Positions 24,118 through 32,863 of a stretch of DNA of 64,000 nucleotides are shown here, in pieces. Source of the stretch: Oceanicola sp. 22II-s10i (lineage in GTDB: Bacteria; Pseudomonadota; Alphaproteobacteria; Rhodobacterales; Rhodobacteraceae). The translations under genes and the position numbers were made by a program. The DNA is taken from assembly GCF_002210105.1 (NCBI RefSeq), contig NZ_AQQU01000014.1, forward strand, positions 1 through 64,000. The letters are read 5' to 3'. Every line of letters begins with the position of its first letter. Position 1 is the stretch's first letter. The notes under the pieces are model-generated. The model ran no database searches, was not told the origin of the DNA, and saw nothing but the letters and a program-made list of their open reading frames with translations.

Positions 24118-25269
24118 TCAGAGCGTGTTTTGAGATCCAAGTATGGCCGTGACCTGACTGGACAGCACACCGCCGTTGCCATGCGCCAGCGCCAGATCAA
24201 TATCCTTCAACTGAATGCCTGGCGCGTCGCCACGGATCTGGCGGGCAGCCTCGATCACTGTGAAGATGCCGTACATCCCGGGGTGCACACAGGACAGGCC
24301 GCCGCCATTCGTGTTCACCGGCAAGACGCCGCCAGGCGCGATGCGTCCGCCCTCGACAAAGGCCCCTCCCTCGCCCTTGGCGCAGAACCCCAGATCTTCA
24401 AGAAACAGGATGGTATTGATGGTGAAGGCATCATAAAGCTCGACCGCCTGGATGACCGCAGGGGTCACGCCGGCCGCAGCAAAAGCGCGCGCGCCCGAGG
24501 CGCGGGCGGCGGTCACGGTGAAATCCTTCATTTGCGAAATCTGCCGGTGCGAGCTTTCCGCAGCACTGCCCAGCACATAGACAGGCGCCTTCGGGAAATC
24601 CCGGGCGCGGTCCGCGTGGACCATTACGATCGCGCCGCCACCGTCGGTGACAAGACAACAGTCGCGCACGGTCAATGGATCGCCCACCATGCGCGCACCC
24701 AGCACGTCCTCGCGGGTCAGCGGGCCGCGCTCGAACGCTTCGGGGTTGCGCTGCGCCCAGGCCCGCGCGGCAACGGCCACGTCGGCCAGCTGTTCGCGGG
24801 TGGTGCCGTATTCATGCATGTGCCGCGCCGCGGCCATCGCGTAGGCCGAGATCGGATAGCGCGGATTATACGGCGCCTCGTAGGCCGGCGGACGTGAAGC
24901 GGTCACCAGTCTGCCCGATGCGGTGCGCTGGTTGGAGCCATAAACAATCAGCGCGACATCACACAGACCGGCATCAAGGGCCATGGTCGCGGACGTCAGG
25001 TAGTTTACGAAGGACGAACCGCCCGACATTGTGCCATCAATGAAACGGGGCTGGATGCCCAGATACTCCGCCGCCATAAGCGCCGGCATGCTGTCTTCCA
25101 TCATGGTGCACAACAGCCCGTCGACGTCGGACAGGTTCAGCCCGGCATCGCCAAGCGCCGCAAGCGCGGATTGCGCCATGACATCATAGGCCGTCAGGCC
25201 ATGGGCTTCTCCGAAACCGGCATGACCGGTTCCCACGATGGCGGATTTTCCCCGAAGTTCAGTGGTCAT
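24118..25269 (-). CDS. Thiolase-superfamily protein lacking the nucleophile Cys (Ltp2 / SCP2-type, possible retro-aldolase)
   Basis: 383 residues with the thiolase fold. Where degradative thiolases have the nucleophilic Cys, this protein reads DGTMSGGSSFVNYL (about 79-92): Ser, no Cys. The later motif is NGGGLSCVHPGMYG, and the C terminus is shortened as in lipid-transfer-protein-type thiolases. In steroid degraders, Ltp2 has this type of active site and works as a retro-aldolase only together with a DUF35 protein. Here a DUF35 gene is the immediate upstream neighbour (3 bases away). By analogy the pair may cleave a tertiary 3-hydroxyacyl-CoA. Analogy only; the fold call is firm, the reaction inferred. 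Confidence 0.85.
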   Translation of the reverse strand: MTTELRGKSAIVGTGHAGFGEAHGLTAYDVMAQSALAALGDAGLNLSDVDGLLCTMMEDSMPALMAAEYLGIQPRFIDGTMSGGSSFVNYLTSATMALDAGLCDVALIVYGSNQRTASGRLVTASRPPAYEAPYNPRYPISAYAMAAARHMHEYGTTREQLADVAVAARAWAQRNPEAFERGPLTREDVLGARMVGDPLTVRDCCLVTDGGGAIVMVHADRARDFPKAPVYVLGSAAESSHRQISQMKDFTVTAARASGARAFAAAGVTPAVIQAVELYDAFTINTILFLEDLGFCAKGEGGAFVEGGRIAPGGVLPVNTNGGGLSCVHPGMYGIFTVIEAARQIRGDAPGIQLKDIDLALAHGNGGVLSSQVTAILGSQNTL

Positions 25270-25272
25270 GGC

Positions 25273-25650
25273 TTATCCCTCCGACGGCTTGAAAAGCACG
25301 GCCGGAACACCCTCGGCCTCGCCCACGAAGGCGGTTACGGGCATGTCGATGGCGACCTCACCCGGAGCAATGCCCTCGACCCGGCTCATCATCCGGACAC
25401 CCTCATCCAGCTCGACGACGCATACGTTGTAATCGCCGCCCCGTTCGGGCTTTCGGCGCACAACTGTTGTGGTGTGGACCCGTCCCTTGCCGCTAGCCTT
25501 CTTCCAAGAAATCGCGCTGCCATGACAATGGGGACACAGGACTCTCGGGAAAAAGTGATATGCCCCGCAATCATCGCACTTGGGCAGCAGGATCTCTCCC
25601 TCTGCCAGCGCGCGTTGGAAAAACTGGTCTGGTCGTTTGGCGTCCTGCAC
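25273..25650 (-). CDS. DUF35 / Zn-ribbon OB-fold acyl-CoA-associated protein
   Basis: 125 residues. The N-terminal zinc ribbon has Cys25, Cys28, Cys39 and Cys42 (KCDDCGAYHF and VLCPHCHGS), and the remainder is an OB-fold that in the family binds CoA esters. These proteins are obligate partners of Ltp2-type aldolases or of thiolases. It is the first gene of the minus-strand unit DUF35 - thiolase homologue - hydratase - CoA-transferase. Its start is 53 bases from the shared palindrome at 25,704-25,717, which lies in the divergent intergenic region and may control both directions. Confidence 0.9.
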   Translation of the reverse strand: MQDAKRPDQFFQRALAEGEILLPKCDDCGAYHFFPRVLCPHCHGSAISWKKASGKGRVHTTTVVRRKPERGGDYNVCVVELDEGVRMMSRVEGIAPGEVAIDMPVTAFVGEAEGVPAVLFKPSEG

Positions 25651-25691
25651 CGGCGTTCTCCTTCAAGCGATCCAGTCTTTGTCTAATCGTA

Positions 25692-25720
25692 TTGATTATG
25701 TTTCTAACAATTGTTAGATT
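25692..25720 (+). promoter_or_regulatory. Divergent-region promoter with perfect palindromic operator (site 3)
   Basis: TTGATT (25692-25697), 17 bases, then TAGATT (25715-25720), reading toward the CoA-transferase gene at 25,755. TCTAACAATTGTTAGA (25703-25718) is a perfect 16-base palindrome, the best copy in the window. Being in a divergent gap, it may also control the DUF35 operon on the minus strand. Confidence 0.65.
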
Positions 25721-25754
25721 TAGTCAACCTTTCAGGATCAATTGAGAGAAACTC

Positions 25755-26900
25755 ATGTCAGGTTCAGACTTAGCCCCCCTTTCCGGCAAACTCGTCGTTG
25801 CGTTGGAACAGGCAGTCGCCGCGCCTTTTTGCTCCTCGCGGCTGGCCGATGCCGGCGCGCGTGTGATTAAGATCGAACGCAAGGGAGCCGGCGATTTCGC
25901 CCGCGCCTACGATACCGCCGCCAACGGCGAAAGCGCCTATTTCACATGGTTGAACCGGGGAAAGGAATCGGTGGCGCTGGACATTAAAGCCGACGAAGAC
26001 CGTGAAATCCTGCTCAGGATGCTGGAAAACGCGGATGTGTTTATTCAGAACCTGCTGCCGGGCGCGCTGGCCAAGCTCGGGCTCGATTCCGCAAGTCTGC
26101 GAGAGAGGTTCCCGCGTCTCGTGACCTGCGACATCACCGGATATGGCGAAGACGGCCCGATGCGCAACGCCAAGGCCTATGACCTTCTGGTGCAATGCGA
26201 GAGCGGTCTGGCATCAGTGACCGGCACTGCGGACGGACCGGGACGGGTTGGAGTGTCGGTCTGCGATATCGCAACCGGTATGACAGCCCATGCCGGAATC
26301 TGCGAAGCACTGGTCGGGCGAGATCGCACCGGCAAGGGCAGCGGCGTTTCCGTGGCAATGTTTGATGTGATGGCCGACTGGATGTCGGTTCCGCTGCTAT
26401 ATCACGATTACCTTGGCAAGCCGACACCCCGTGTCGGACTGAACCACACGGTCATCTGCCCGTACGGGGCCTATGAATGCAAGGACGGTCAGCTTGTCGT
26501 CATTACCGTGCAGCACAGCGGCGAATGGCAAAGGTTCTGTGAACACATACTGGGCGACGCGGCTCTGGCAACCGACCCCCGTTTTCAGGACAACACATCG
26601 CGCATCAACAACAAACCCGCGCTCGAAGTGCTCATCAAGGCCGTGTTCGCCTCGCATGACCGCGCCGAGATGCTGAAGCGGCTTGACGCTGCGGGCATTG
26701 CCTCGGGCGCGGTGAACGACGTGGCGACCCTGTCCGGTCACCCCCAGCTTGACCGATCCGTGATAGGCACACCCTCGGGCGAGATCAACGTCCCGACACC
26801 CCCGATCCGGCGCAGCGTCGGCGAAACGACACTGCGCCCCTGCCCGGCCTTCGATGCGCAAGGTAAAGCCATTCGCGCCGAATTCGGACCCCGTTCATGA
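25755..26900 (+). CDS. CaiB/BaiF (family III) CoA-transferase
   Basis: 381 residues. Family marks are LSGKLVVALEQAVAAPFCSS, GARVIKIERKGAGDFAR and KAYDLLVQCESGLASVTG, which contains the probable catalytic Asp near residue 140. It lies directly behind promoter site 3 and is followed by a second family III gene 33 bases later. The second is diverged in sequence, so the two may act on different acids or form a mixed dimer. Reaction: CoA transfer from an acyl-CoA donor to a carboxylic acid. Confidence 0.9.
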   Translation: MSGSDLAPLSGKLVVALEQAVAAPFCSSRLADAGARVIKIERKGAGDFARAYDTAANGESAYFTWLNRGKESVALDIKADEDREILLRMLENADVFIQNLLPGALAKLGLDSASLRERFPRLVTCDITGYGEDGPMRNAKAYDLLVQCESGLASVTGTADGPGRVGVSVCDIATGMTAHAGICEALVGRDRTGKGSGVSVAMFDVMADWMSVPLLYHDYLGKPTPRVGLNHTVICPYGAYECKDGQLVVITVQHSGEWQRFCEHILGDAALATDPRFQDNTSRINNKPALEVLIKAVFASHDRAEMLKRLDAAGIASGAVNDVATLSGHPQLDRSVIGTPSGEINVPTPPIRRSVGETTLRPCPAFDAQGKAIRAEFGPRS

Positions 26901-26933
26901 AAACGGTGGACAACCAAAAGGGTGGACAATCAA

Positions 26934-28100
26934 ATGACCGCTGAGAACAAACCGGCGATCCTTCAAGGCGTGAAGATCGTCGATCTGACTTCTGTGGTTT
27001 TCGGACCTTTGGCGACGCAGATGCTGGGCGATCTGGGGGCCGATGTGATCAAGGTGGAAGGCCCCGAGGGCGATCTTCTTCGCCAGGTCCAGCCATCGCG
27101 CAACAAGCTGATGGGGGCCGCTTTTCTGGGGACCAACCGTAACAAGCGCAGTGTCGTACTCGACCTCAAAACACAAACTGGTCGCGATCAGTTGCGCAAA
27201 CTGCTCATCGATGCCGATGTGATGATTTCGAGCATCCGGCCTGCGGCGCTGGCCAGATTGTCTTTGGATCCCGAAACTCTACGCCAGGAAAACCCGAACC
27301 TGATCACGGTATCCGCCACCGGTTTCGGGCAGGACGGGCCCTATGCCGCCAAGCCTGCATTCGACGATTCCGTCCAGTCGGTGTCGGGATTGGCCAGCCT
27401 GGCAACCTTGCGCGACCCCGAGGCACCGCCCGCTTATGCCCCGACAATTCTGGCCGACAAGCTTGGCGGCGTGACCGCCGCCTATGCCGTGATGGGCGCC
27501 CTGTTCCACCGCGAGCGTACGGGACAGGCCCAGCATGTCGAAGTTCCGATGTTTGAGACGCTGGCCGCCTTCCTGCTGGCCGAACACATGGATGGCGCCA
27601 CCTTCGAGGAGACTCCGCAGGATTTCGGCTATGCCCGCATGCTGGTTCCGCACCGGCGTCCGGTTCAGACCGCAGATGGCTACATCACCATTCTGCCCTA
27701 CACCAACGTGCAATGGGCGCGGTTCTTTCAGGCGGTCGGGCGCGACGACATGATCGACCATGTCTGGGTCACTGACATGGATGCCCGAAGCCGCAACATC
27801 GGCGCAGTATACGATATGGTGGCGCAGATTGCGCTGACCCGGACCACGGATGAGTGGCTTGACCTCATGGAGCAGGCCGACATACCCGCCATGCCAGTGC
27901 GCAACCTGTCAGATTTGCCGAACGATCCCCATCTTGCCGCAACCGGGTTCTTTCAACGGATTGATCACCCGACCGAAGGTGCGATCTGGACGACACGCCC
28001 GCCGGCTCGATTTTCGGCGACCCCTGCGCGACATGATCATCGCCCGGCCCCGCGACTTGGGGAACACAGCGACGAAATTCTGGGGCCGGGCAGGGAGTAG
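26934..28100 (+). CDS. CaiB/BaiF (family III) CoA-transferase
   Basis: 388 residues from ATG 26934. An in-frame GTG at 26922 is possible, but AGGGTGG lies at the right distance from the ATG. Family marks are VKIVDLTSVVFGPLATQML, GADVIKVEGPEGDLLR and KPAFDDSVQSVSGLASL with the likely catalytic Asp. It forms an operon with the preceding transferase under the site 3 promoter. It is convergent with the ACAD gene at 28,122, with only 21 bases between stops and no clear terminator. Confidence 0.9.
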   Translation: MTAENKPAILQGVKIVDLTSVVFGPLATQMLGDLGADVIKVEGPEGDLLRQVQPSRNKLMGAAFLGTNRNKRSVVLDLKTQTGRDQLRKLLIDADVMISSIRPAALARLSLDPETLRQENPNLITVSATGFGQDGPYAAKPAFDDSVQSVSGLASLATLRDPEAPPAYAPTILADKLGGVTAAYAVMGALFHRERTGQAQHVEVPMFETLAAFLLAEHMDGATFEETPQDFGYARMLVPHRRPVQTADGYITILPYTNVQWARFFQAVGRDDMIDHVWVTDMDARSRNIGAVYDMVAQIALTRTTDEWLDLMEQADIPAMPVRNLSDLPNDPHLAATGFFQRIDHPTEGAIWTTRPPARFSATPARHDHRPAPRLGEHSDEILGPGRE

Positions 28101-28121
28101 CCCCACCCGGCACCGGACGGA

Positions 28122-29279
28122 TCAAACATCCATCGAGCGTGCGATCAGTTCCTTCATGATCTCGTTGGTGCCGCCATAGATCATCTGGACCCTGCTGTCG
28201 GCATAAAGTCGCGCGATGGGGTATTCCATCATGAAACCGTAACCGCCGTGCAGTTGCAGGCATTCATGCATGACCTCGTTCTGCGTCTGGCTGCCCCACC
28301 ATTTCACCATCGAAGCCGTGGCCGCATCAAGTTCGCCCGCTTCAAGACGCGCGAGCCCGTCATTTACGAAGGAACGTAGCAATTCGGCCTTGGTTTTGCA
28401 TTCCGCCAGTTTGAAGCGTGTATTCTGGAAGTCCATGATCCGGCTTCCAAATGCCTTGCGGTCCTGAACATATTTCACCGTTTCATCGATCGCAAAATCA
28501 ATAAAACCGAGCGCGGTAATGCCGATCATCAGCCGCTCCCAAGGCAGCTGCTTCATCAGCTGGTAGAACCCCTGCCCCTCTTCCGGACCAAGCAGGTTCG
28601 CCGTGGGCACGCGCACATCCTCGAAGAACAGCTCAGCAGTATCCGAACCTTTCATACCCAGTTTCTTCAGGTTCCGTCCCCGGCGAAAGCCCTCGGCGCC
28701 CTCGGTTTCCAGAACGATCAACGAAACGCCCTTGGCGCCGGCGTTGCGATCGGTCTTTGCCACGATAACAACGAGATCCGCCGTGTGCCCGTTTGTGATA
28801 AAGATCTTCGAACCGTTGATCTTGTAGTGGTTGCCATCCTTTTCCGCGTAGGTTTGTACGTTCTGGAGGTCAGAGCCCGTTCCAGGCTCGGTCATGGCAA
28901 TCGCCGCAACGCTGTCGCCGCTGACCAGTTTCGGCAACCACTTTTTCTTCTGTTCCTCACTGCCATATGCGTTGAGATAATGGATTACGATGGACTGAAT
29001 CCCATAGCCCCAACCCGTATCACCGGTGCGCCCCTGCTCGTAGACGGTAATCGCGTCGAACCCGATGCCGCCACCGAACCCACCATATTCTTCGGCAATC
29101 GAGCCACCCATGACACCCTGCTGACCGACTGTTTTCCAGAAGTCGCGGTCAACAATTCCCTGCTCCGCCCATTTTTCAATCTTCGGAGCCATCTCTGCAT
29201 CGAAAAGCCTGCGTGTACTATCGGCGAACATCTTGTGTTCATCCACTGCCCAACTCGGGGAGTTCTTGATCAGAGACAT
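28122..29279 (-). CDS. Acyl-CoA dehydrogenase family protein
   Basis: 385 residues. Motifs are AIAMTEPGTGSDLQNVQT (about 132-149), INGSKIFITNGHTADL and LHGGYGFMMEYPIAR. The likely base is the Glu in LPWERLMIGITALG, the isovaleryl position; the C-terminal motif is YGGTNEIMKEL with Gly at the usual Glu site. This pattern is common in long-chain and branched-chain ACADs of Rhodobacterales. It is transcribed alone from promoter site 5, whose palindrome is 39 bases upstream of the ATG. Electrons would go to the ETF encoded just upstream. Confidence 0.92.
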   Translation of the reverse strand: MSLIKNSPSWAVDEHKMFADSTRRLFDAEMAPKIEKWAEQGIVDRDFWKTVGQQGVMGGSIAEEYGGFGGGIGFDAITVYEQGRTGDTGWGYGIQSIVIHYLNAYGSEEQKKKWLPKLVSGDSVAAIAMTEPGTGSDLQNVQTYAEKDGNHYKINGSKIFITNGHTADLVVIVAKTDRNAGAKGVSLIVLETEGAEGFRRGRNLKKLGMKGSDTAELFFEDVRVPTANLLGPEEGQGFYQLMKQLPWERLMIGITALGFIDFAIDETVKYVQDRKAFGSRIMDFQNTRFKLAECKTKAELLRSFVNDGLARLEAGELDAATASMVKWWGSQTQNEVMHECLQLHGGYGFMMEYPIARLYADSRVQMIYGGTNEIMKELIARSMDV

Positions 29280-29314
29280 GTTTTATTCCTATCGGTTCAT
29301 GCTTGCATTGAAGA

Positions 29315-29343
29315 AATCTAACAAGTGTTTTATTTCCTGGCAA
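29315..29343 (-). promoter_or_regulatory. Promoter of the ACAD gene at 28,122 with degenerate operator (site 5)
   Basis: On the minus strand TTGCCA (29343-29338), 17 bases, TAGATT (29320-29315). The overlapping CTAACAAGTGTTTT (29318-29331, plus strand) keeps one full arm and most of the other. The geometry is the same as in sites 3 and 4. Confidence 0.55.
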
Positions 29344-29434
29344 TGAACCCGAGGCGTTCTGACGGGGCGTCACAAGGCTTCGGACCGTGCGCATCCGGAT
29401 TTATCCAATCACGCGCCGCCCATTCGGCTCGTAC

Positions 29435-29467
29435 AAAAAAGGCCCGCCAAAACAGGCGGGCCTTTTT
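29435..29467. terminator. Bidirectional rho-independent terminator after etfBA
   Basis: GGCCCGCC (29441-29448) and GGCGGGCC (29455-29462) form a perfect 8-bp stem with loop AAAACA. A6 precedes it and T5 follows it, so it has a U-run in both directions. It lies 20 bases after the etfA stop and ends the minus-strand etfBA transcript. Confidence 0.9.
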
Positions 29468-29486
29468 GTAATTTTTTCGCAATGAC

Positions 29487-30413
29487 TTACAGCCTGTCGG
29501 TCAGTTCGGGCACGGCGTCGAACAGGTCGGCAACCAGACCGTAATCGGCAACCTGGAAGATCGGGGCTTCTTCGTCCTTGTTGATCGCGACGATGATCTT
29601 GCTGTCCTTCATGCCGGCCAGGTGTTGGATCGCACCCGAGATGCCAACGGCGATATACAGGTCAGGCGCGACCACCTTGCCGGTCTGGCCAACCTGCCAG
29701 TCGTTCGGTGCAAAGCCCGAGTCGACGGCGGCGCGGGATGCGCCAACGGCGGCGCCCAGCTTGTCGGCCAGTTTCTCGATCAGGGCAAAGTTCTCTTCGG
29801 AGCCGACGCCGCGCCCACCGGACACGACCACACCGGCCGAGGTCAGTTCGGGACGATCCGATGCGGCGACCTTGTCTTCGACCCATTCCGACAGGCCGGG
29901 GTTGTCCCCGGCACCGATGCTTTCGACCGAGGCAGACCCGCCTTCGCCAGCGGCATCAAAGGTCGAGGTGCGGAAGGTGATGACCTTTTTCGCATCCGAC
30001 GATTTGACGGTTTGAATCGCGTTCCCGGCATAGATCGGGCGCTCGAACGTTTTGCCATCGACAACGCCGGACACGTCCGACAGGACCATCACGTCCAGCA
30101 GCGCGGCAACGCGCGGCATGACGTTCTTGGCGTCCGTGGTGGCCGGGGCGACGATATGTTCATAATCACCGGCCAGCGATGCGATCAGCGCGGCGGTCGG
30201 TTCGGCCAGGCGGTGACCCAGCGATGCGTCTTCGGCGACCAGAACCTTGGCCACACCGTCGATCTTGGCGGCGGCGTCGCCTGCGGCAGCAGCAGAGGCG
30301 CCCGCGCACAGAACGGTCACATCGCCCAGGGCCTTGGCCGCGGTCACGGCCTTGGCGGTTGCGTCGATTGCCAGTTCACCATCGGTGACTTCTGCGAGAA
30401 GAAGAACAGCCAT
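29487..30413 (-). CDS. etfA: Electron transfer flavoprotein subunit alpha
   Basis: 308 residues, the normal length. The C-terminal FAD-binding part is clear: [12 protein letters not shown] (about 199-210), [20 protein letters not shown] and [23 protein letters not shown]. With EtfB it accepts electrons from the acyl-CoA dehydrogenases and passes them to ETF-ubiquinone oxidoreductase in the inner membrane. Its start overlaps the etfB stop by one base. Its placement in the middle of six ACAD genes suggests this is the electron sink for the whole region, although the genome may hold only this one copy. Confidence 0.96.
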   Translation of the reverse strand: MAVLLLAEVTDGELAIDATAKAVTAAKALGDVTVLCAGASAAAAGDAAAKIDGVAKVLVAEDASLGHRLAEPTAALIASLAGDYEHIVAPATTDAKNVMPRVAALLDVMVLSDVSGVVDGKTFERPIYAGNAIQTVKSSDAKKVITFRTSTFDAAGEGGSASVESIGAGDNPGLSEWVEDKVAASDRPELTSAGVVVSGGRGVGSEENFALIEKLADKLGAAVGASRAAVDSGFAPNDWQVGQTGKVVAPDLYIAVGISGAIQHLAGMKDSKIIVAINKDEEAPIFQVADYGLVADLFDAVPELTDRL

Positions 30414-31171
30414 TATACAGCCCCCGCTTCTTTGAGTTTTGCGACCAGCTCGTCCACCGAGCCGACCATGATACCGGCCGCGCGTGCCACGGGCTCGGAG
30501 GTTTTGACGATTTCCAGACGCGGCGTGACATCAACGCCGTAATCATCGGCGGTTTTCTCATCCAGCGGCTTTTTCTTGGCCTTCATAATGTTGGGCAGCG
30601 ACGCATAGCGCGGCTCGTTCAGGCGCAGGTCCACGGTGACGATCGCGGGCATCTTGACCTTGATGGTCTGCAGGCCGCCGTCAACTTCCCGGGTCACGAC
30701 GGCACTGTCACCGTCGATGTCCAGTTCCGAGGCAAAGGTACCCTGCGACCAGCCCAGCAGGGCTGACAGCATCTGGCCGGTGGCATTCATGTCGTTGTCG
30801 ATCGCCTGCTTGCCGCAGAGAATCAGACCAGGCTGTTCCTCTTCCACGACCTTGGCAAGGATTTTGGCCACTGCCAGCGGCTCGATATCATGGTGCACGT
30901 CATCCGCTGCAACGACCAGAATGGCGCGGTCGGCACCCATGGCCAGTGCGGTGCGCAGGGTTTCCTGCGCCTGTTTGACGCCGATGGATACCGCGACCAC
31001 CTCTTCGGCCTTGCCGGCCTCTTTCAGGCGTATCGCCTCTTCGACGGCGATTTCGTCGAAAGGGTTCATCGACATCTTAACGTTGGCCAGATCGACACCG
31101 CTTCCGTCCGCTTTGACACGAACCTTCACGTTGTAGTCGATCACGCGTTTCACAGGCACGAGTACCTTCAT
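30413..31171 (-). CDS. etfB: Electron transfer flavoprotein subunit beta
   Basis: 252 residues opening with [20 protein letters not shown], the EtfB N terminus. [17 protein letters not shown] and the AMP-binding, recognition-loop region around [14 protein letters not shown] are also visible. It forms the ETF heterodimer with EtfA and binds AMP structurally. A good ribosome site (AAGGAGA) precedes the ATG. The 42-base gap from the crotonase gene downstream of 31,214 makes co-transcription with the hydratases upstream likely. Confidence 0.96.
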   Translation of the reverse strand: MKVLVPVKRVIDYNVKVRVKADGSGVDLANVKMSMNPFDEIAVEEAIRLKEAGKAEEVVAVSIGVKQAQETLRTALAMGADRAILVVAADDVHHDIEPLAVAKILAKVVEEEQPGLILCGKQAIDNDMNATGQMLSALLGWSQGTFASELDIDGDSAVVTREVDGGLQTIKVKMPAIVTVDLRLNEPRYASLPNIMKAKKKPLDEKTADDYGVDVTPRLEIVKTSEPVARAAGIMVGSVDELVAKLKEAGAV

Positions 31172-31213
31172 TGGCGTGGTCTCCTTGAGTTTTGCGATAA
31201 GGTTTCAACCGAG

Positions 31214-31996
31214 CTAACGGTCTTTGAATTCTGGAGTTCTTTTTTCCGAAAACGCTTTCATGGCCTCAGGAAAGTCATGCGCGCACAGCAAAACGCTTTG
31301 GGCATCGCGCTCGATATCCAGCGCCTCGAGATAGCTGCACTCGGCTGCGGCGCGCATCACACGCTTGGCGGTCTGAACGCCAAACATCGGGTGCGTTGCA
31401 ATCTCGCGGGCAATTTCCAGCGCCCGTACCTCGACCTGGTTGGCCGGCACGCATTCTTCGACAACGCGCAGGTCCCTGGCGGTGCGCCCGTCGATTTCAC
31501 GGCCCGTGAGCACAAGCATCCGGGCAACGCCCGCACCGGCGCGCTGCTGAAGCAGCCAGCTTGATCCCGTGTCGGGACAACCGCCGACGCGTGCAAATAC
31601 TTCGCACAGCCGGGCATCTTCGGCGGCAACGACAATGTCCGCCGACAAGGCCAGGCTGAGGCCCGCGCCAAAAGCCACGCCGCATACCGCGGAAATCAGA
31701 GGTTTGCGAAACAGATAGGCCGCGCGTCCGCCATCGTGAACCAGGTCCACCATTTCCGACGTCGCCCGCGCGCCTTTGGCGATCTCGGACTGAAACCCGA
31801 CAAGATCGCCGCCGCTGCTGAAATGATTGCCACCGGTCATAACAACGACACGGATCGTAGCGTCCCGTTCGGCTTCGCGCAGAAGCGCCACCAGTTCTTC
31901 GACGAACCCGATGCTGTAAGGGTTGCGTTTTGTCGGCTGAAGAAAACGCAGGATTCCGACAGGGCCTTCCCTGTCCAGGCGAATAAGCTCAGTCAT
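31214..31996 (-). CDS. Enoyl-CoA hydratase/isomerase family protein (PaaG-like)
   Basis: 260 residues. Crotonase marks are HFSSGGDLVG and SAVCGVAFGAGLSLALSADIV. The stretch RVGGCPDTGSSWLLQQRAG resembles the PaaG/isomerase form, in which an Asp in CPDTG replaces the second Glu, so an enoyl-CoA isomerase or oxepin-type isomerase is as likely as a hydratase. It lies between another crotonase gene (11 bases) and etfB (42 bases), all on the minus strand and probably in one transcript. Confidence 0.87.
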   Translation of the reverse strand: MTELIRLDREGPVGILRFLQPTKRNPYSIGFVEELVALLREAERDATIRVVVMTGGNHFSSGGDLVGFQSEIAKGARATSEMVDLVHDGGRAAYLFRKPLISAVCGVAFGAGLSLALSADIVVAAEDARLCEVFARVGGCPDTGSSWLLQQRAGAGVARMLVLTGREIDGRTARDLRVVEECVPANQVEVRALEIAREIATHPMFGVQTAKRVMRAAAECSYLEALDIERDAQSVLLCAHDFPEAMKAFSEKRTPEFKDR

Positions 31997-32007
31997 TCAA
32001 GTCTCCA

Positions 32008-32784
32008 TCAGGTCCCGGTCCAGACGGGTGCCCGCTTTTCAGCAAAGGCCTTTGGGCCTTCAATCGCGTCGTTGCTGGCGTAAACCACCTCGTGAAGGCG
32101 CTTGCCCTCTTTCAGGCCACCCGCACAGCCCAGGTCCATGGTCGCGCGAACGCCGCCTTTCGCGGCAACAACCGACAGCGGGGCCGCGCTGGCAATGCGT
32201 TTGGCAAGGTCAAATGCCCTTGCGCGGACAGCATCGGGAGTGTCTTCGATATAGTTGGTGAACCCGTATTCGTGCAGGCGCTCGATCGGCATCAAGTCGC
32301 CGGTCAGAACGATTTCCATAAGGATGGGCTGCGGTAGCATGGACAGTGCCGGCGATGCCCAGGGCGATCCACGACCGATCTTTACTTCGGTGATACCGAC
32401 CTTGGTCCCCTTGAGACCGACCCGCAGATCGCAATTCAAGGTCAGCATCATGCCGCCCGCCATCAGCGACCCTGTCATCGCCGCGATGATCGGTTTCTTG
32501 CAGGCGCGCATGGTCTCGTGAAACGGGTCGCGCATCTTGGTCAGAATATCGACACCCTCGTCGCGTGCGATTTGTGTGGCTTCCTTCAGATCCAGTCCGG
32601 CGCTGAAAACGCCGCAATCGGCAGAAGTCAGAATGGCCACACGAACGCTGTCATCCGCCTCGATCTTCTCCCAAGCGTCGGTCAGCCCGTTCGTCGCCGC
32701 CACGGAAAGCGCGTTTTTACGTTCTGGCCGGTTGATACAGACGGTCGCAATTCCGTCTTCGATCTTCACGTCAATGGGGCTCAT
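32008..32784 (-). CDS. Enoyl-CoA hydratase/isomerase family protein
   Basis: 258 residues from ATG 32784; a longer in-frame reading runs back into the transporter binding-protein gene and through a hairpin, so it is rejected. Crotonase marks are CGVFSAGLDLKEA and AMTGSLMAGGMMLTLNCDLRVG. The first catalytic Glu site is Met, while the second region ITEVKIGRG keeps a Glu. Hydratase, isomerase or hydrolase activity cannot be told apart by eye. It follows the module B binding-protein genes on the same strand behind a 12-bp-stem hairpin. Confidence 0.87.
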   Translation of the reverse strand: MSPIDVKIEDGIATVCINRPERKNALSVAATNGLTDAWEKIEADDSVRVAILTSADCGVFSAGLDLKEATQIARDEGVDILTKMRDPFHETMRACKKPIIAAMTGSLMAGGMMLTLNCDLRVGLKGTKVGITEVKIGRGSPWASPALSMLPQPILMEIVLTGDLMPIERLHEYGFTNYIEDTPDAVRARAFDLAKRIASAAPLSVVAAKGGVRATMDLGCAGGLKEGKRLHEVVYASNDAIEGPKAFAEKRAPVWTGT

Positions 32785-32824
32785 GATACCTGCTTCGCTT
32801 TCTCGGGACAATCTAACTGCGGAA

Positions 32825-32858
32825 AGCTTCCCCGCGACATGTCTGCCGCGGGGAAGCT
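32825..32858 (-). promoter_or_regulatory. Strong hairpin after the module B binding-protein gene
   Basis: AGCTTCCCCGCG (32825-32836) and CGCGGGGAAGCT (32847-32858) are perfect 12-bp arms with a 10-base loop, 5 bases after the stop of the binding-protein gene. Only a short T-run (TTT) follows on the minus strand. It is probably a partial terminator or mRNA stabiliser separating the transporter from the crotonase genes. Confidence 0.65.
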
Positions 32859-32863
32859 CTGTC

